Positions 12,416 through 24,560 of a DNA stretch of 64,000 nt are shown in pieces; positions within the stretch are counted from its first letter, which is position 1; each line of letters opens with the position of its first letter. Location: assembly GCF_000002985.6 (NCBI RefSeq), contig NC_003280.10, positions 10,350,501-10,414,500 on the forward strand, written 5' to 3'. A program made the translations under genes and the position numbers. This DNA is from Caenorhabditis elegans. Taxonomy: Eukaryota; Nematoda; Chromadorea; Rhabditida; Rhabditidae. The notes beneath the pieces were generated by a model. That model was not told the DNA's origin. It worked only from the letters and a program-made list of their open reading frames with translations, and searched no databases.

Positions 12416-13205
12416 CTTGATAGACCTGATTACTCGACAAGTTTGTTCGCTTGAATACTATTCTTTAAATACTATGAATAAATACTTGAATTGCTCTTGT
12501 TGTGGTTTAAAATTTTGATTTTGGTTAAGAGAAGGCGTAAAATCACATACAATATTGTAATATGTGGAAATATATTTATCGACTGCAAGTGGTGGGAGAT
12601 GTGAATTTGTTAAAATCCGATGACTATTGCAGGTATTTAGGACTCAAGATATATAACGGCCATTAAATGAGGCTGGGAATATGAATTTTTCGGTACTTAT
12701 GGGTTTCGCGTAACCCCCGGGGGGACATTTTGGCCGAAATTTTGTAGTTTTCTAAATTCCAAGTATTTAGCAACATTGTTGGTACGTCTACAATTTTGCT
12801 ATCATCTCCATTCTTTATGACGTTTTCGTCGGACGGCACTTCGATGTGAACTAAAGTAGCGGTATTTGAGAACATTTTGAAATTTTGAATAAATTTTGTA
12901 GGTTTTAGAATTTTTTTTTGAAAGTGTGATAATGTGTTCTGAACTGTGCTATAGCTACAATTTCTTGATAAGAATTTAATTTGAAAGGTGAAAAATGAAA
13001 TTTTAGAAAATTAAAACATTTTGGGGACGAAACCCATAAGTACCGAATTTTTTATAAAATTTTTAAATTTTGAGATAGTTATCTTTTTTGGCTATTAAAT
13101 TGAGGTATGTATTTAATATATGTAAATAAATCGAGGTGAGCACATATATAAGAAATGAACACCAGTCGTCGAAATAATCAATTGTAGATCTTCTACTTCG
13201 GCTCT
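12416..13205. other. convergent intergenic region with inverted repeat
   Basis: This region separates the phosphatase-like gene (+) from the homeobox gene (-), so it contains both 3' ends. A 20-base sequence at 12689-12708 (TTCGGTACTTATGGGTTTCG) is repeated inverted at 13028-13047, bounding about 360 bp. No gene is seen. Confidence 0.55.
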
Positions 13206-16200
13206 TCAGTGCAGTTGTAAGCGTTTCTGGAAAAAAGATAATAAAATTCTTTGCTCTTAACCAAGTTTTATATTCCGAAAAACTCCAAACTCACATTTTT
13301 GTCTCGGATGTACTTCTTCCGATTATTTTTGAACCAGTTGTTCACCTGAAAAATTAGATTATTATATCTGTAATGCTAAAAATTTGTTTTTTTTTAATCT
13401 TACAGTCATCTCAAACAAAAATAACTTACCCTTGTCTTGTCGAGATTCATTGATTCAGCAACCTCCTCAGCGTCTTTTTTCGGAACACTCCCGTGGAATC
13501 GCTCTTGTACAATCCTCAGCTCGTTCTTAAATTATTCATTAAAACTGAGGACCACCGATTCAAAATCTTGTTTTTTTTTCTAAAATTTTAACGCTGTTTC
13601 GCAAAGGAAAAATTACACTCCAATCTAAAAAAAAACACCACTTTTTTAAGAACTGATTTAAAAAAAAAAAACATGTAAATTGACTTTTTTTTCTGAATCT
13701 ACGATAAAGAAATCATAATACGACAATTCACCTAATATATTTTAAAGCTTTTACCTAACTTTTTACGTTTATATTTTAATAATCCCTACCGAGATTGTAT
13801 TGGAAAAATTCTGCCGGGGTCGTCGTTTTTGTTGCTGAACTGGAACCACTTCTGGAGAATCTTCAGAATCGGCCCTGTAAAAGAAAAGTGAGGGTTTTGG
13901 AACTGAATTTTTAAGGAAAACGAGGCAGCTTTGGTTTTGGAAGTTGATTTCGTTTTATGATATTTATGTAGTTTAAAAATAAATAAAATAGAGGGGCCGA
14001 ATTTGAATTACCGCATTAATGGATGTCCGCGGGAACTCAAATTTGTTTACTGTCGAAAAAAGTTTTAAACAAAATTTTTAACTGAATAATAATTGCTTCT
14101 AATACTTTGATAAACCACCGAAATCAAAACATACTCTGAAGAATAATTATTTTCGGCTTCTTTACTCTTAACGTTTTTCTCATGAGGATACATTCTTTGA
14201 CGATTGAAGTATTCTAAAAAATATATGTACATTAAAATTATTTAAAACTCCCACAATATATTTCCTCAAACCTTCTCTAACTTGATCATCTGTCAATCGA
14301 ATGTTTTTTCGATGAATAATTGGGAATGGTTCCAACGGATCATTGAAATTTCTTGTATGCTCAGCCTCTGCAATTTCATCGGAATTTCTTTTCATATTCC
14401 GAGTTGTGAGTTCTTTTTGTGCAGATGGCAAGGCTGCTATCCTCGAAATTTGCACCACATCGTCTCTGTGATCAGAAGAACGAGGAAGGTGTTGAAGTTT
14501 GTGATTCGATTTCAACGTGTTTCTCGAATTTTCGAGTACACTAGCAAATGAGGACTTTTTGCTATTTGTGGCTCTTTGAGCACCCAATGGGTTTATACCG
14601 GGATGTTTCACACCTAAAAATTGGGCCTGTCCAGGAGACACCTGATTCCTTATGTCATCCAAAGTCATGCAAGGTATCGATTTGGCATCTGGTGGTAATG
14701 AAGATGAAACAGAAATTGAAACTACTTTTCCCGAATCACCAAAATGAAAACTTATAGCGTCTCCTTTACATGGGACCATTTTTCCTGTTGCTTGTCCGTA
14801 ATTGGAGACACTCAATGACTCCCCGATTGAGAAAATCTGATATTAATTTTGTGTATTATATTTAATGAGTAAAACTAAATACCTCCTCTGGTAATTCTTC
14901 ACCCATCTGAAGTCTCGATATGGCTTGTTGGATCAAACTTCCTGAAATAAATATTTTAGATCATTGATTAATATTCAAAACCATTTTTTAAGTTACCAGG
15001 ATACTCTTCAGATTGTAGCTGGATTCTGTGCAGCCTGAAATTTAGACAAATGATATATATATATATATATTGAAATATTTCAGACCCACCTCTCTTGTCT
15101 AAGCGCATACTCTTCAAGTGTATCCATTTTTTTCTGGTTAAGCGTGTTCGAGTATTTTTCTTGGATATATTCAATCAAAAGTTGTAGTGCGTTTGCCTTG
15201 ACGTTGTCACTGAATTGTAAAAAATGGATTACGACATCTTATCGTTTAGTTTTAGTTTGTAGTTTTCAGTTCTAAATGTGTTCGAAGAAACTTTTTAAAA
15301 AATGCTTTCAGCCAGATTAATAGATTTGTCGATATTTCTGATTAGAGACTTTAAAGAATATGAATGAATTTCGGAATCCTCTCGGATTCATGATACTCTG
15401 AAAAATCATATTTATTGGGTAACGAGAGAAATCATTATCAAAGATCATATATATACTTGATGGTCAGTTTTTTTGATTGAACTGGAAGCTTCTGACACCT
15501 AGAAAAATTTTGTAATTAAATTCTCAAAGCGCTTAAAATTTGAAACAAACCCTCGAAGAAACTTTTTCAAAAAACTTCATTTTAATTCAGATATTAATTT
15601 TTAAAATTATGAAAACTAAAAAAAATCTTCCAATAAAAAAAGATCATATATATGCTTGATGGTCAGTTTTTTCGATTGAACTGGAAGCTTCTGACACCTA
15701 GAAAAATTTTGTAATTAAATTCTGAGAGCGCTTAAAATTTGAAACAAATCCCCGAGAAAACTTTTTCAAAAAACTTCATTTTAATTCAGATATTAATTTT
15801 TAAAATATGAAAACTAAAAAAATCTTCCAATAAAAAAACGTTATATATGCGTTATGGTCAGTTTTTTCGATTGAACTGGAAGCTTCTGGCACCTAGAAAA
15901 ATGTTGTAATTAAATTCTGAAAGCGCTTAAAATTTGAAACAAGTCCCCAAAGTCAAAATGTTGGAAAAAAACTAATTTCAAGAGTAATTAGTCAAAGTTT
16001 GACAGGAAGGGTTTTTTTAATCTCGAGTAGGTGATAAAGGATTGGCAATGTTTTGCAGGAAATTGGCCATGTACTGCAGAAAGTTAAGAATGTTCAGCAA
16101 AAAATTTGCAAGTTCTCAATGTGCAAACAATTATAACCGGATGCATTCTTCTGTATGGTATTATCCCACACATGACATGACCGCAACGCATGAAATCAGG

Positions 16201-16856
16201 AGAACTGGCAGAACTTTATTTTTCCAAATATTCCCATGTTTCTTGTGGTCATGAGAAGAAAATTGTATGTGCGGGGATCTACTCGTGATCGCAAGCAGAA
16301 GTTTGTTGAAGGAAAATGTTGTAGCCACAAGGATATGACGTTTGTAGAATAGAGAATATTAAAAGAGAGAGAGAGAGAGAGCTGCAAATTTAGTATTCTC
16401 AAAAATTAAGAACAAAACACCTAAAAATTGGTCAACCAACTGAAGCTAAAAAATTTTCTGAAATTTTTTATAAAAATCTTTTTTTTTAGACAAGGACGAT
16501 TGTGTAATCCTTCTGTTGACAGATGAACTAAAGAGACTGAAATAACATTGTTCGAAAAACTGGCAAATAAGAATAATCAGAAAATTGTGAATTAAATTTG
16601 TTCAATTAAAAGTGAATTAGTTATCGAAATCAATGCGTCATTATTGGAAAATGCCAGTTTATAGTTCTAATTACGTCACATCTCACTTATTTCAAATACA
16701 ATCAATGCAAAACACTCACCGTTTCCAATAATTTAGTCACTGATCCTTCAATCCCAGTCCGACAAAACCACGGATAACAATAGTTTCAAAATGAAAACGC
16801 ACAAAAACTGGCCTAAAATTTTGCGAGTAATCTCACCCATCTGCTTTCGTTGCCAT
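13206..16856 (-). CDS. ceh-79: homeodomain transcription factor
   Basis: Ten exons on the minus strand: 16856-16837, 15209-15090, 15034-14997, 14941-14883, 14836-14272, 14213-14135, 13874-13790, 13525-13430, 13345-13295, 13226-13206. They join in frame to 377 residues. The homeodomain is at about 311-370, near the C terminus: it starts RRPRQNFSNTIS, has helix 2 at DAEEVAESMNLDK, and ends in recognition helix VNNWFKNNRKKYIRDK with W48, F49, N51 and R53 in place. Only KRLQLH follows. The N-terminal 60 residues are helical (ALQLLIEYIQEKY, LEEYALRQERLHR). The first exon encodes only MATKADG and joins exon 2 in phase across a 1.6 kb intron that holds a threefold tandem repeat; a start at 15127 is the alternative. 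The symbol is from memory of the C07E3.5 locus. Confidence 0.82.
15440..15952. repeat. three tandem copies of a ~198 bp unit
   Basis: Copies begin near 15440, 15639 and 15836. Each contains TTGAACTGGAAGCTTCTG, CACCTAGAAAAAT, GTAATTAAATTCT and AGCGCTTAAAATTTGAAAC in the same order. The third copy is cut short after about 116 bp. Divergence between copies is a few percent. The array lies inside the first intron of the homeobox gene. Confidence 0.85.
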
Positions 16857-16864
16857 GGAAGCAT

Positions 16865-16885
16865 CAACGCAAGTATGATGCGTTG
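16865..16885. promoter_or_regulatory. dyad upstream of the homeobox start codon
   Basis: CAACGCA and TGCGTTG form a perfect 7-base inverted repeat around AGTATGA, 9-29 bases upstream of the proposed minus-strand ATG at 16856. It could be a binding site for a dimeric factor or a hairpin in the 5' leader. Function is inferred only from symmetry and position. Confidence 0.3.
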
Positions 16886-17411
16886 CTCTAATTGTTAGAT
16901 ACACGGTGAAATGAAAATAACAAACCTGAGATTCCCATGATTTGATGAAATGTGATCTTATAAGTAAGATTCATTAGTGGTTATGAAAAAGCGCGAGAAA
17001 GCTTAATTAATAAAAACATATATTGATATGTTGTCATAATCAAAAAAGCTTAACAATAGGAGATCTTTTCAAAAAACTATTTCAGGCGGTCGCAAAATTC
17101 AATGGTCGCAATTTTTGAAATAATGTTTGATAGTTTTGCAATAAGTTCCTTCAGAACGATTTGGAACCCAAAAATTCATTACTTCTGGAATTATCATGAA
17201 TATGCACAGCTTAAAACAGCTTGTAAATTTTTTCCCTAACTTTATGTTGAAACATATTTTATTAAAACGATAAACTTGGGAACATGAGCAAGAATGAACA
17301 ATTTGTGGGGGGAGAGTTGAGATGGGATGAGAATCTTGAAATTAAAGAGAGGGTTTGTGAATAATAATATTAATGCTTACATTCATAAAAACACACAAAA
17401 TAAATCACATT

Positions 17412-19082
17412 TTAAGAATCTTCGGAATAATCTAATCCATTAAAGGTTGTGGCAGCTTCTTCTTGCGATCGAACCTTGTCCTTTCGTCGTCGATTTTGGA
17501 ACCATACTTTAAGCTGGAAAGCAGAACATTTTAGAAGTTTGACTAGAAATAATTTTTTTGGGACGTACTCTATGATAATCAATCGATAAAGTCTTGCACA
17601 TTGTCTCACGTTTCCTAGGATCCGCACACGCATTCGGGTCCTCCTCATAATATTTTTCGAGTATATTCAACTCCTGCGTCGAGTACACAATTCGTCCACG
17701 CCTCGTTTTTCCGTTTACGGTTACTGAAGTTATAGATTTTTAAATGAAAGCCTATTAAATTTACGAAGACTTACACATTGGCGGAACTTGGCGCTTGCCA
17801 TTCGGCGTTTGGCCTGCGTTTTTTGAAGGGGAGGATTTCTGAAATTTTAAGAACAATTAGAAATGTTCTATTTTTTAAATAGTTATCTATCGAACAATAA
17901 CTCACTATATTCTGACCAGTTACGCTGAAAATATTCGGTTGAGAAGTGATGAAGTTGGTTAAAAAATCTGGATTCCATTGAGAAGTTCCCTGGAAAATAA
18001 TTACAATTTTTTAAAAAATTACACGAGGTCTAGGTTAAACCCAAAATATATAAGATTTCAGTAATTAATATACGATAAAACGTACATAATCCTCATCATC
18101 GACATCATAAATATTGCTAGAATTGGATGCTCCATCATCACTACTTCCTCCTGATCCAGTAAACTGCATTTCATGGTTTCTGAAAAAGAAACATTAGTTT
18201 TTGTATCCATATTTTCCAGCGGACGTCCAAAACGCTTGGTTTCGAAATTGCATTCAACATTTTTTAAAGTAGTCTTTCATGTCTACTACTAGGAAAAATA
18301 CTGTATTTTGATAACATTTTGCAAATTTTTACCATGAAAGCTTCATGATTTTTTCACTGAACAATATCCAAAAAACGAACCCATTTTGTAATGCAGCTAG
18401 AACCGTGTCCAACACATTCCCATCGTCATCATCAAGTATAATCGTTTCAGTTTTCACTTTCACTGGCTCCACAACTCGGCTCTTTTTGATCTCCGGCGTG
18501 TCAATTTCTTCTGCGATCGATTGTTTTCGTTTCACAACCACCGGATGAATTCCATTTGAGACAATAGACTCTCGTTGTGGAAGAAGTGGCTTTAGAACTG
18601 GAGTCGCAATTGGAGCAGGTGCTATCGTTTTTGGAGTCGGGGGTTCTTCTTGATGCTCATCGGAACTTGTTGTAGTTGGAACTGATGAGCTGTCCGGATT
18701 GGCATGTGGGGTACACGAGCATTTCGGACAGATTTTTTGAATATTATCCACAATTGAGACGGGAGTCCCGTAGTCGGCTACCTGAAGGTAATTATTACAT
18801 CAAAATGTATTGGGTTTATAACTTCAAACATTAAAAAAATTGCTTCTAAAATTACACTTTTTAAAATATTTACTCTCTGGGTTCAATAATAAATTTACCC
18901 GTTTTTCAGCTAATTTTTTAATTTATAATAGATTTTAAGTTTAGTTTCAATATTTTGTTCCAAATTGGAAATTTTTATAGGCTGATTAAAAAGCTCACCA
19001 ATTGATTAATTATTGGCCCGATCAGGTCTCGATGTTGGTCAACGTTTACCAAGACAAACATGTTGCCTTGAAAGGCGGACAT
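17412..19082 (-). CDS. ceh-58: atypical homeodomain factor with CPxC N-terminal module
   Basis: Seven exons (19082-18999, 18781-18381, 18179-18086, 17989-17906, 17838-17775, 17723-17569, 17513-17412) join to 327 residues. Residues 8-50 form a compact module beginning MFVLVNV and ending SIVDNIQKICPKCSC; the same module opens the zinc-finger protein at 34.9 kb. Then come a Ser/Thr/Pro-rich linker (about 50-100), a basic patch (VVVKRKQ), a KKSRVVEPVKVKTE segment with possible SUMO sites, and an acidic stretch (LDDDDGN, VDDEDY). The homeodomain is at about 248-311 (KTRRGRIVYSTQELNILE ... LKVWFQNRRRKDK), with Gln50 and Asn51. The loop between helices 1 and 2 seems about two residues longer than usual. 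It lies about 550 bp downstream of and in the same orientation as the other homeobox gene's start. The symbol is from memory of the C07E3.6 locus. Confidence 0.85.
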
Positions 19083-19950
19083 TTTTGAGGTAGTATCCTG
19101 AAAAAATTAATTAAAATATGTTTTTAAAAACAATACAAAATCAATTTAAAAATTAGAACGTTTCGAAATTACAGAAGAGGACGTTTCAATCAAATAAGAA
19201 AAATTAGGCTGAAAGAAAGAAAAGCTAAGAAATTTCTGTTCAACCAATCAATACGTGGATGGAAGGACATGGGGAGAGACCGAGGCACTTAATTAGTTGG
19301 AATAATTGATTTAATTATCTCATCTCTTGCCTCTCCGTAGAATTATAAAAGAGACGGAGAGTAGAAGTGCCAACAATTGGAGAACATTTTAATCTCAAAT
19401 CACAAAGAATGCTCTCTGGCATACACCAAAAGGTCCAATAAAACCAAACGCCTCACTCTCACCAATTTGCCCGCTTGGAGAAGGTTCGTTCTTTTCAATT
19501 GAACATTTTGGAGTCATAGACAGTGAGAGGAAGAGGCAAGAAAGAGGAAAGAAAAACGGAAGAAAAAGTGGAAGACTGTGGAGAAGATTATGAGGAGGAT
19601 AATTGAAATGGGGGAGAAGGTGGAGAAAAGTATATGTGATTTGGAGTGAAAAGTCTCTTGATTTCGTGAAAAATCAAAAAAGGAAAGTTTATAATTGGAG
19701 AGCTATTTTCTAAAGAAAAAGGAGATCAAGTTCAGTTTACCGGGTAGATCAAAAATGAATTTCTAGAAAATGTTGCTATAGATTTTTTCTAGCACTGAAA
19801 CCTTTATTTGATTTCCATGATAAGTATACTAAGTTAAGGGTGGAATATCGTCTAAATACCAAATTTTCCAAAAAATGTGAACCCCTTGAATTTTTGAATA
19901 CAAACAGTTGAAATGCAATTACAATAAAATTAATGTTGGAAAATAATTAT

Positions 19951-20040
19951 GACCAACTTCCAAAATTAATTTTAGAAGTTGACCGACTTCCAAAATTAAT
20001 TTTAGAAGTTGGCCGACTTCCAAAATTAATTTTGGAGTTT
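19951..20040. repeat. tandem repeat of a 30-base palindrome
   Basis: About three copies of a unit close to GACCGACTTCCAAAATTAAT-TTTAGAAGTT are arranged head to tail. Each unit is itself nearly palindromic (ACTTCCAAAATTAATTTTAGAAGT). Small differences (GACC, GGCC, TTTTGGAG) separate the copies. Confidence 0.75.
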
Positions 20041-23000
20041 TGAAAAGGTTTTACTACGATATTTAGACATTTTAGCACTTTAAGTGTTCAATGAATGGTA
20101 TTTTTTAATGAAAATGCATAACTCGATAGGTAATCACAGGCCTAGAATAACTTGCGGCACGATCACTACAAAAGATTCAAACTTAGGTTTTACCAGGATA
20201 ATAATAGATGATACGGCAAAAATGGATAACTTGTAGAACTTGTCTTCTTGAACAATTAGCTAGACATTGATTAGACTATAGTCTTGCAGTAATTTATTTT
20301 TAAAAAAATCTGAAATTTGGGCAAAAAAAAATCAAATATCACTAAAGTTTTTCCAAAAAAAAGTGCCTTCACAGTTTCTCTACAACATACTACGAAACCC
20401 TACCAAAAGTTCTCAGCGATTAGTTAATTGCCGCTGTGTGTTTAGAAAGATGTGGTTGGTTGGTGGTTAAGTGGTGGTAGACGAGAGATACGAGAGGATC
20501 AGACGACGAGAGAAAGGAGAAAAGGGTCCTTTAGTCGTCGTTCACTCTCTATGTTTATTTGAAGAAAATCGGAGGATTTCTCGTCTCTCTCGCACATCTA
20601 TCCTACTGCTTTTGAATGTGAATGAATTTAGATGGAATGCCTGAAGACATTGATGGACGCTTTCGGATGGATGCTGATGAAGGAGCAGCTTTGAATGGGG
20701 TGGTGCTGGTCGTGCTTGTGGGAAAGTTTTAGAAGATTCAATGTGAATAATAACGGGCATTGAATGGTCCATAAGGATTTGGAATTTGATTTAGAGGGTT
20801 TTGGAGGAGTGAGTTGCAACATTCAAATATGATAGCTAACATAGCAAAAACTGGTAAAAATTGCTATACTTTCAATTTAATACACCAGAATAATTTAGAA
20901 TCTAGATTTTACATGAATTTTTGTTCAGCTTCTGATATTCTCACACACTTTGCAAATATAGAAACATTCGTGGAATACAGATTCCAAGTTTTGGATTTAA
21001 AAAATTGCAAAAAATGTTGTTTTGCTCGGCTCCCATAATTAATTATAAATGTAAATGGTTTCTTTTGCAAAGAATTTTTTAATGTTTTGCAAACCTCTTT
21101 GATAAGTTTCTAATGGAAAAATCACTGCGAGAACTGTTTTAAAACTCTCTGAAATTGCTCATTTGGCATGAGTTTTCAAGAAATCATATGATTAGCTCAT
21201 AACGAAAGGTTGCTTCACTGAGCAATTATCAACAGCATTCTGTTTTCCAGTTGTGCATCTGAGCAAACAAGCTGAAAAAATTATAGAACTAATCATCAAA
21301 TCTAGATGTGATTATCAGGATTCTGATAAGACTACAAATAAAGTTTATTCATGGTAACAAAAATTAGCCAATGCAATTATAGTATTAGGAAATAAAAAAA
21401 ATTGCTTTGAGACGGCCGAGGCATTGCTCACTGTCAAAGTACAGCTCAAGATTTTTTGCTGAACTTTCAAAAAAATTAATTAAAATGTGAACATGAAAAG
21501 TGCATAAATCTATACTATCAATCATGTGAATTCAAGAAAAAATTCAGGCAGGAAAGAGGTATGCCTGAAGAAATGCCTGATATAATTTGAATAGCGCATT
21601 CTGATAGAAAAGATTAACTAGATAAATAGAACAAGTTTAAAAAAACGGGTTTAATTGGGGAAAAATCATTAAAAAATATACCGAATTTTTTTCTATAAGG
21701 TTTACGACCCCTATTGCCTTAATTTCACGGTCATTTGGTTTTATCAAAAAAAAATTTGCAGAAACAAAATACGTGCCAAAAATTTTCCTATATCAATAGT
21801 TGAACATACTTTTGTAAAATCGAAGTTAACTTAGATATGAGCTGTCAAAATAGAGCATAGAGTAAGACTAATTGAAAAAAAACACTATTTTTAATGCTTT
21901 TCAATGTTGCTAATTAGTATCTTTAGAATATAGAAAAGTGGTAATTTCTTTCGAAACCCTAAATGTAATATCGTATCTTCCTAGAATATATGTGTGCTAA
22001 CTAAAAAATCGATGTCCTTTATGCTAAATTGTGTGACCGAAATTGGCAGAAACGCGCTCCATTCCCCTTCCCCTCCAAATTGGTCGATAATTATGTCTTT
22101 TGAAAAGACGAAAACCCCGGTGTGAGAGAGTTAACAGACGTAGACAAGAATATTGTATAAATACATATTTTGTTTTGGAAACAAACGAACGAATAAGACA
22201 GAGAAGGAGGGAAAGAACAAAATAATAGAATTTCGAGAAATGCTTCCCCGGTGTCTGCCCGTTTCTATTGAAATTTGAGACGTTTTTTGGTGGTTTGACT
22301 GCTTTTGTTGGAAACTGGAAAAATGTTTTTTAGAGGAATAATGGATCATTTTTAGAGACTAAATATTAAAAAGTTGTTTGCTAAAATTAATTATGTACAT
22401 TAGAATTTGGTAGATCTATGCCGCCATGAAAAACTAGTCTGTGCAGAGAACATTGGCTCCGCAAAACCTTCTCAGACAATTACATATAAGGAATTTTCAG
22501 AGATTCTCCACTTTTATTGCAGCTATATTTTTAGACTTTATTTAAAAGTTTAAATACTGTTTTTTTTCTTAAAAAATATTTGAACTTTGTAATTATTACC
22601 AAAAAGTGTGAAAAAATATAATTTATAATTAGTTTCGCAATAATCAAAGTATGTTTAATTACCAACGCACGCCCAGACAAAATTGTGTGTGTTTACAGGT
22701 GATAATCAAAACTTGCTGATATATTTATTCAACGCTCAATTATCATTCATTATCAGTGATTGTCATTTTCCTCAAATTTATTTTTGATGAAATTTAATAT
22801 TTACCAAAATATTATACTGGTACAGGATAGCACTAGTGGTCAACAATCTTTTGGCGGCGTCTATTTTTGAGTTTTTATAGCGATTTTTATAAGTAATTAA
22901 GATATAAAAATATTTTTATTGGTGTTTAGTGTTCAAGGTATTCAAACATTTTGTTGAATTAAATTTTTAAGTAAAACAATAAATTTCAAAAAAATGTTGT

Positions 23001-24538
23001 AATTTTCCCTTATAAAACTAATTTTTCGAATTAATTAGAGTCCACACTGTAACAAAGCAATAGAATACTTTAAAACAGTCAAAATACACGGAACTACGTA
23101 AAAAGAAAGAATGAGAAAAGCGAGGCGACGAGGCCATCTGCCCGATAATTGGGTGCGGTTTAGCACGAAGAGAAGGGTGGCAATTTATGATAATTAGGGC
23201 TAACGCGCCCTGCGTACACACACATACACATGAATCGATGGAAAATGCAATTTTCTGTGAGAGAGTGGGACGAGAGACATAAATTGTGCCTGCAAATTGC
23301 ATGTTTGGATGGGAAAATATAGCAGACGTATAATTGGGTTAAGTGAAACTGAATTAATTGGTGTTTAAAAAATTAAAATTAGTACGCCTCAACAATTAAT
23401 TTATTCAGAAATTAGAGTTTTACTGTAAAACTGAATGTGTAGTTTTTACAATTATCTTAAACCTATAGTCAATTATCGATCGATAATTAATTAGTGAGCA
23501 TCTGAAATAAGAACGCAACCAAGTGGAAATAAAATAAGACTATTCAGCTGGTATAATGGAATAGGCGTGGGGAGAAAAGGAAACTAGCCTCCTAATTAGC
23601 TTTGATAATGAGGACAAGCTCCTATGGTTGAATGGCTCTTCTTCAGCGTAAACGGGTGAGCAAAGGCAGAAAGGCATTCTCTTAGAGAACTCGCTATTTT
23701 TTACTTGTAATGAATGAGTCACGGGAGCTTTTGAAAGTTCAAAACAATGGTATTAGGATTTTCGAAATAAAATATGTAGATAGTTTTTGGAGGAAAATTT
23801 CTTCAAAAATTTATATAAAAAATTGACAAATTTGCGATTGAATGAGGCTCTTGATTTTGTGATAAGAGTGTGGCAAGAGTTGGGTCAAAATTGGGTTAAG
23901 CTTTAGCTCATCTTAAAACCAAGTTTTGCCAAAGTCTTTTGCCAAACTTTTGCACAGCTTTTGCCCAAGTTTAGCCAACTTCTGATGAGTTGATATTTCT
24001 TGGACCAAATTCTGCACATTCCTAACATTATGATTAACATAAGTTGGAATATTGTATGGTTACATTATAGACGAGTATAGATAAGCGGTAGAAAAATTAT
24101 TCAACACACTGGATCATTTTAAGAAAATGTAGTTGTCCTAAAGACTTAGAAAAAATTGAGCCAATAATCCCAAAAGTGATAGGCCACTTTAGATACGTTC
24201 CCTTATGGCCCCTTACGGAAAATTATTTGCTGTGACTCACTTTTAGCAGCAAACTTACTAATCCCAATATGTCTAAGTAACACAAGACATTTTATATTAT
24301 GGGTCACTCATAAAAGGAAAAGAGCCGAAATGATGATGATGGTGGTGGTGGTGGTCTGTGGGGCCCCTTGGACAAATACACACATAAATGAGTAAGATGT
24401 GTGAGAGGTAAAGCCAGGTGGAGGTAGTAGATGAAGACAAGCAAAACAAGAGACGGGCGGCACCAATGGCTACTTACGTGGAATTTGGTTTAAGTGTAAT
24501 TAGGAGGACAGAGACGAAGAAGAAGGGATTAGACGGAC

Positions 24539-24560
24539 GGGGGGGGGGGGGGGGGGGGGG
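24539..24560 (+). repeat. 22-base guanine tract
   Basis: An uninterrupted run of 22 G on the plus strand, preceded by AGACGGAC and followed by CACACC. Runs of 18 or more G can form G-quadruplexes and in C. elegans are known deletion hotspots when the FANCJ-like helicase DOG-1 is missing. The exact length should be treated as uncertain because homopolymers are hard to sequence. Confidence 0.9.
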
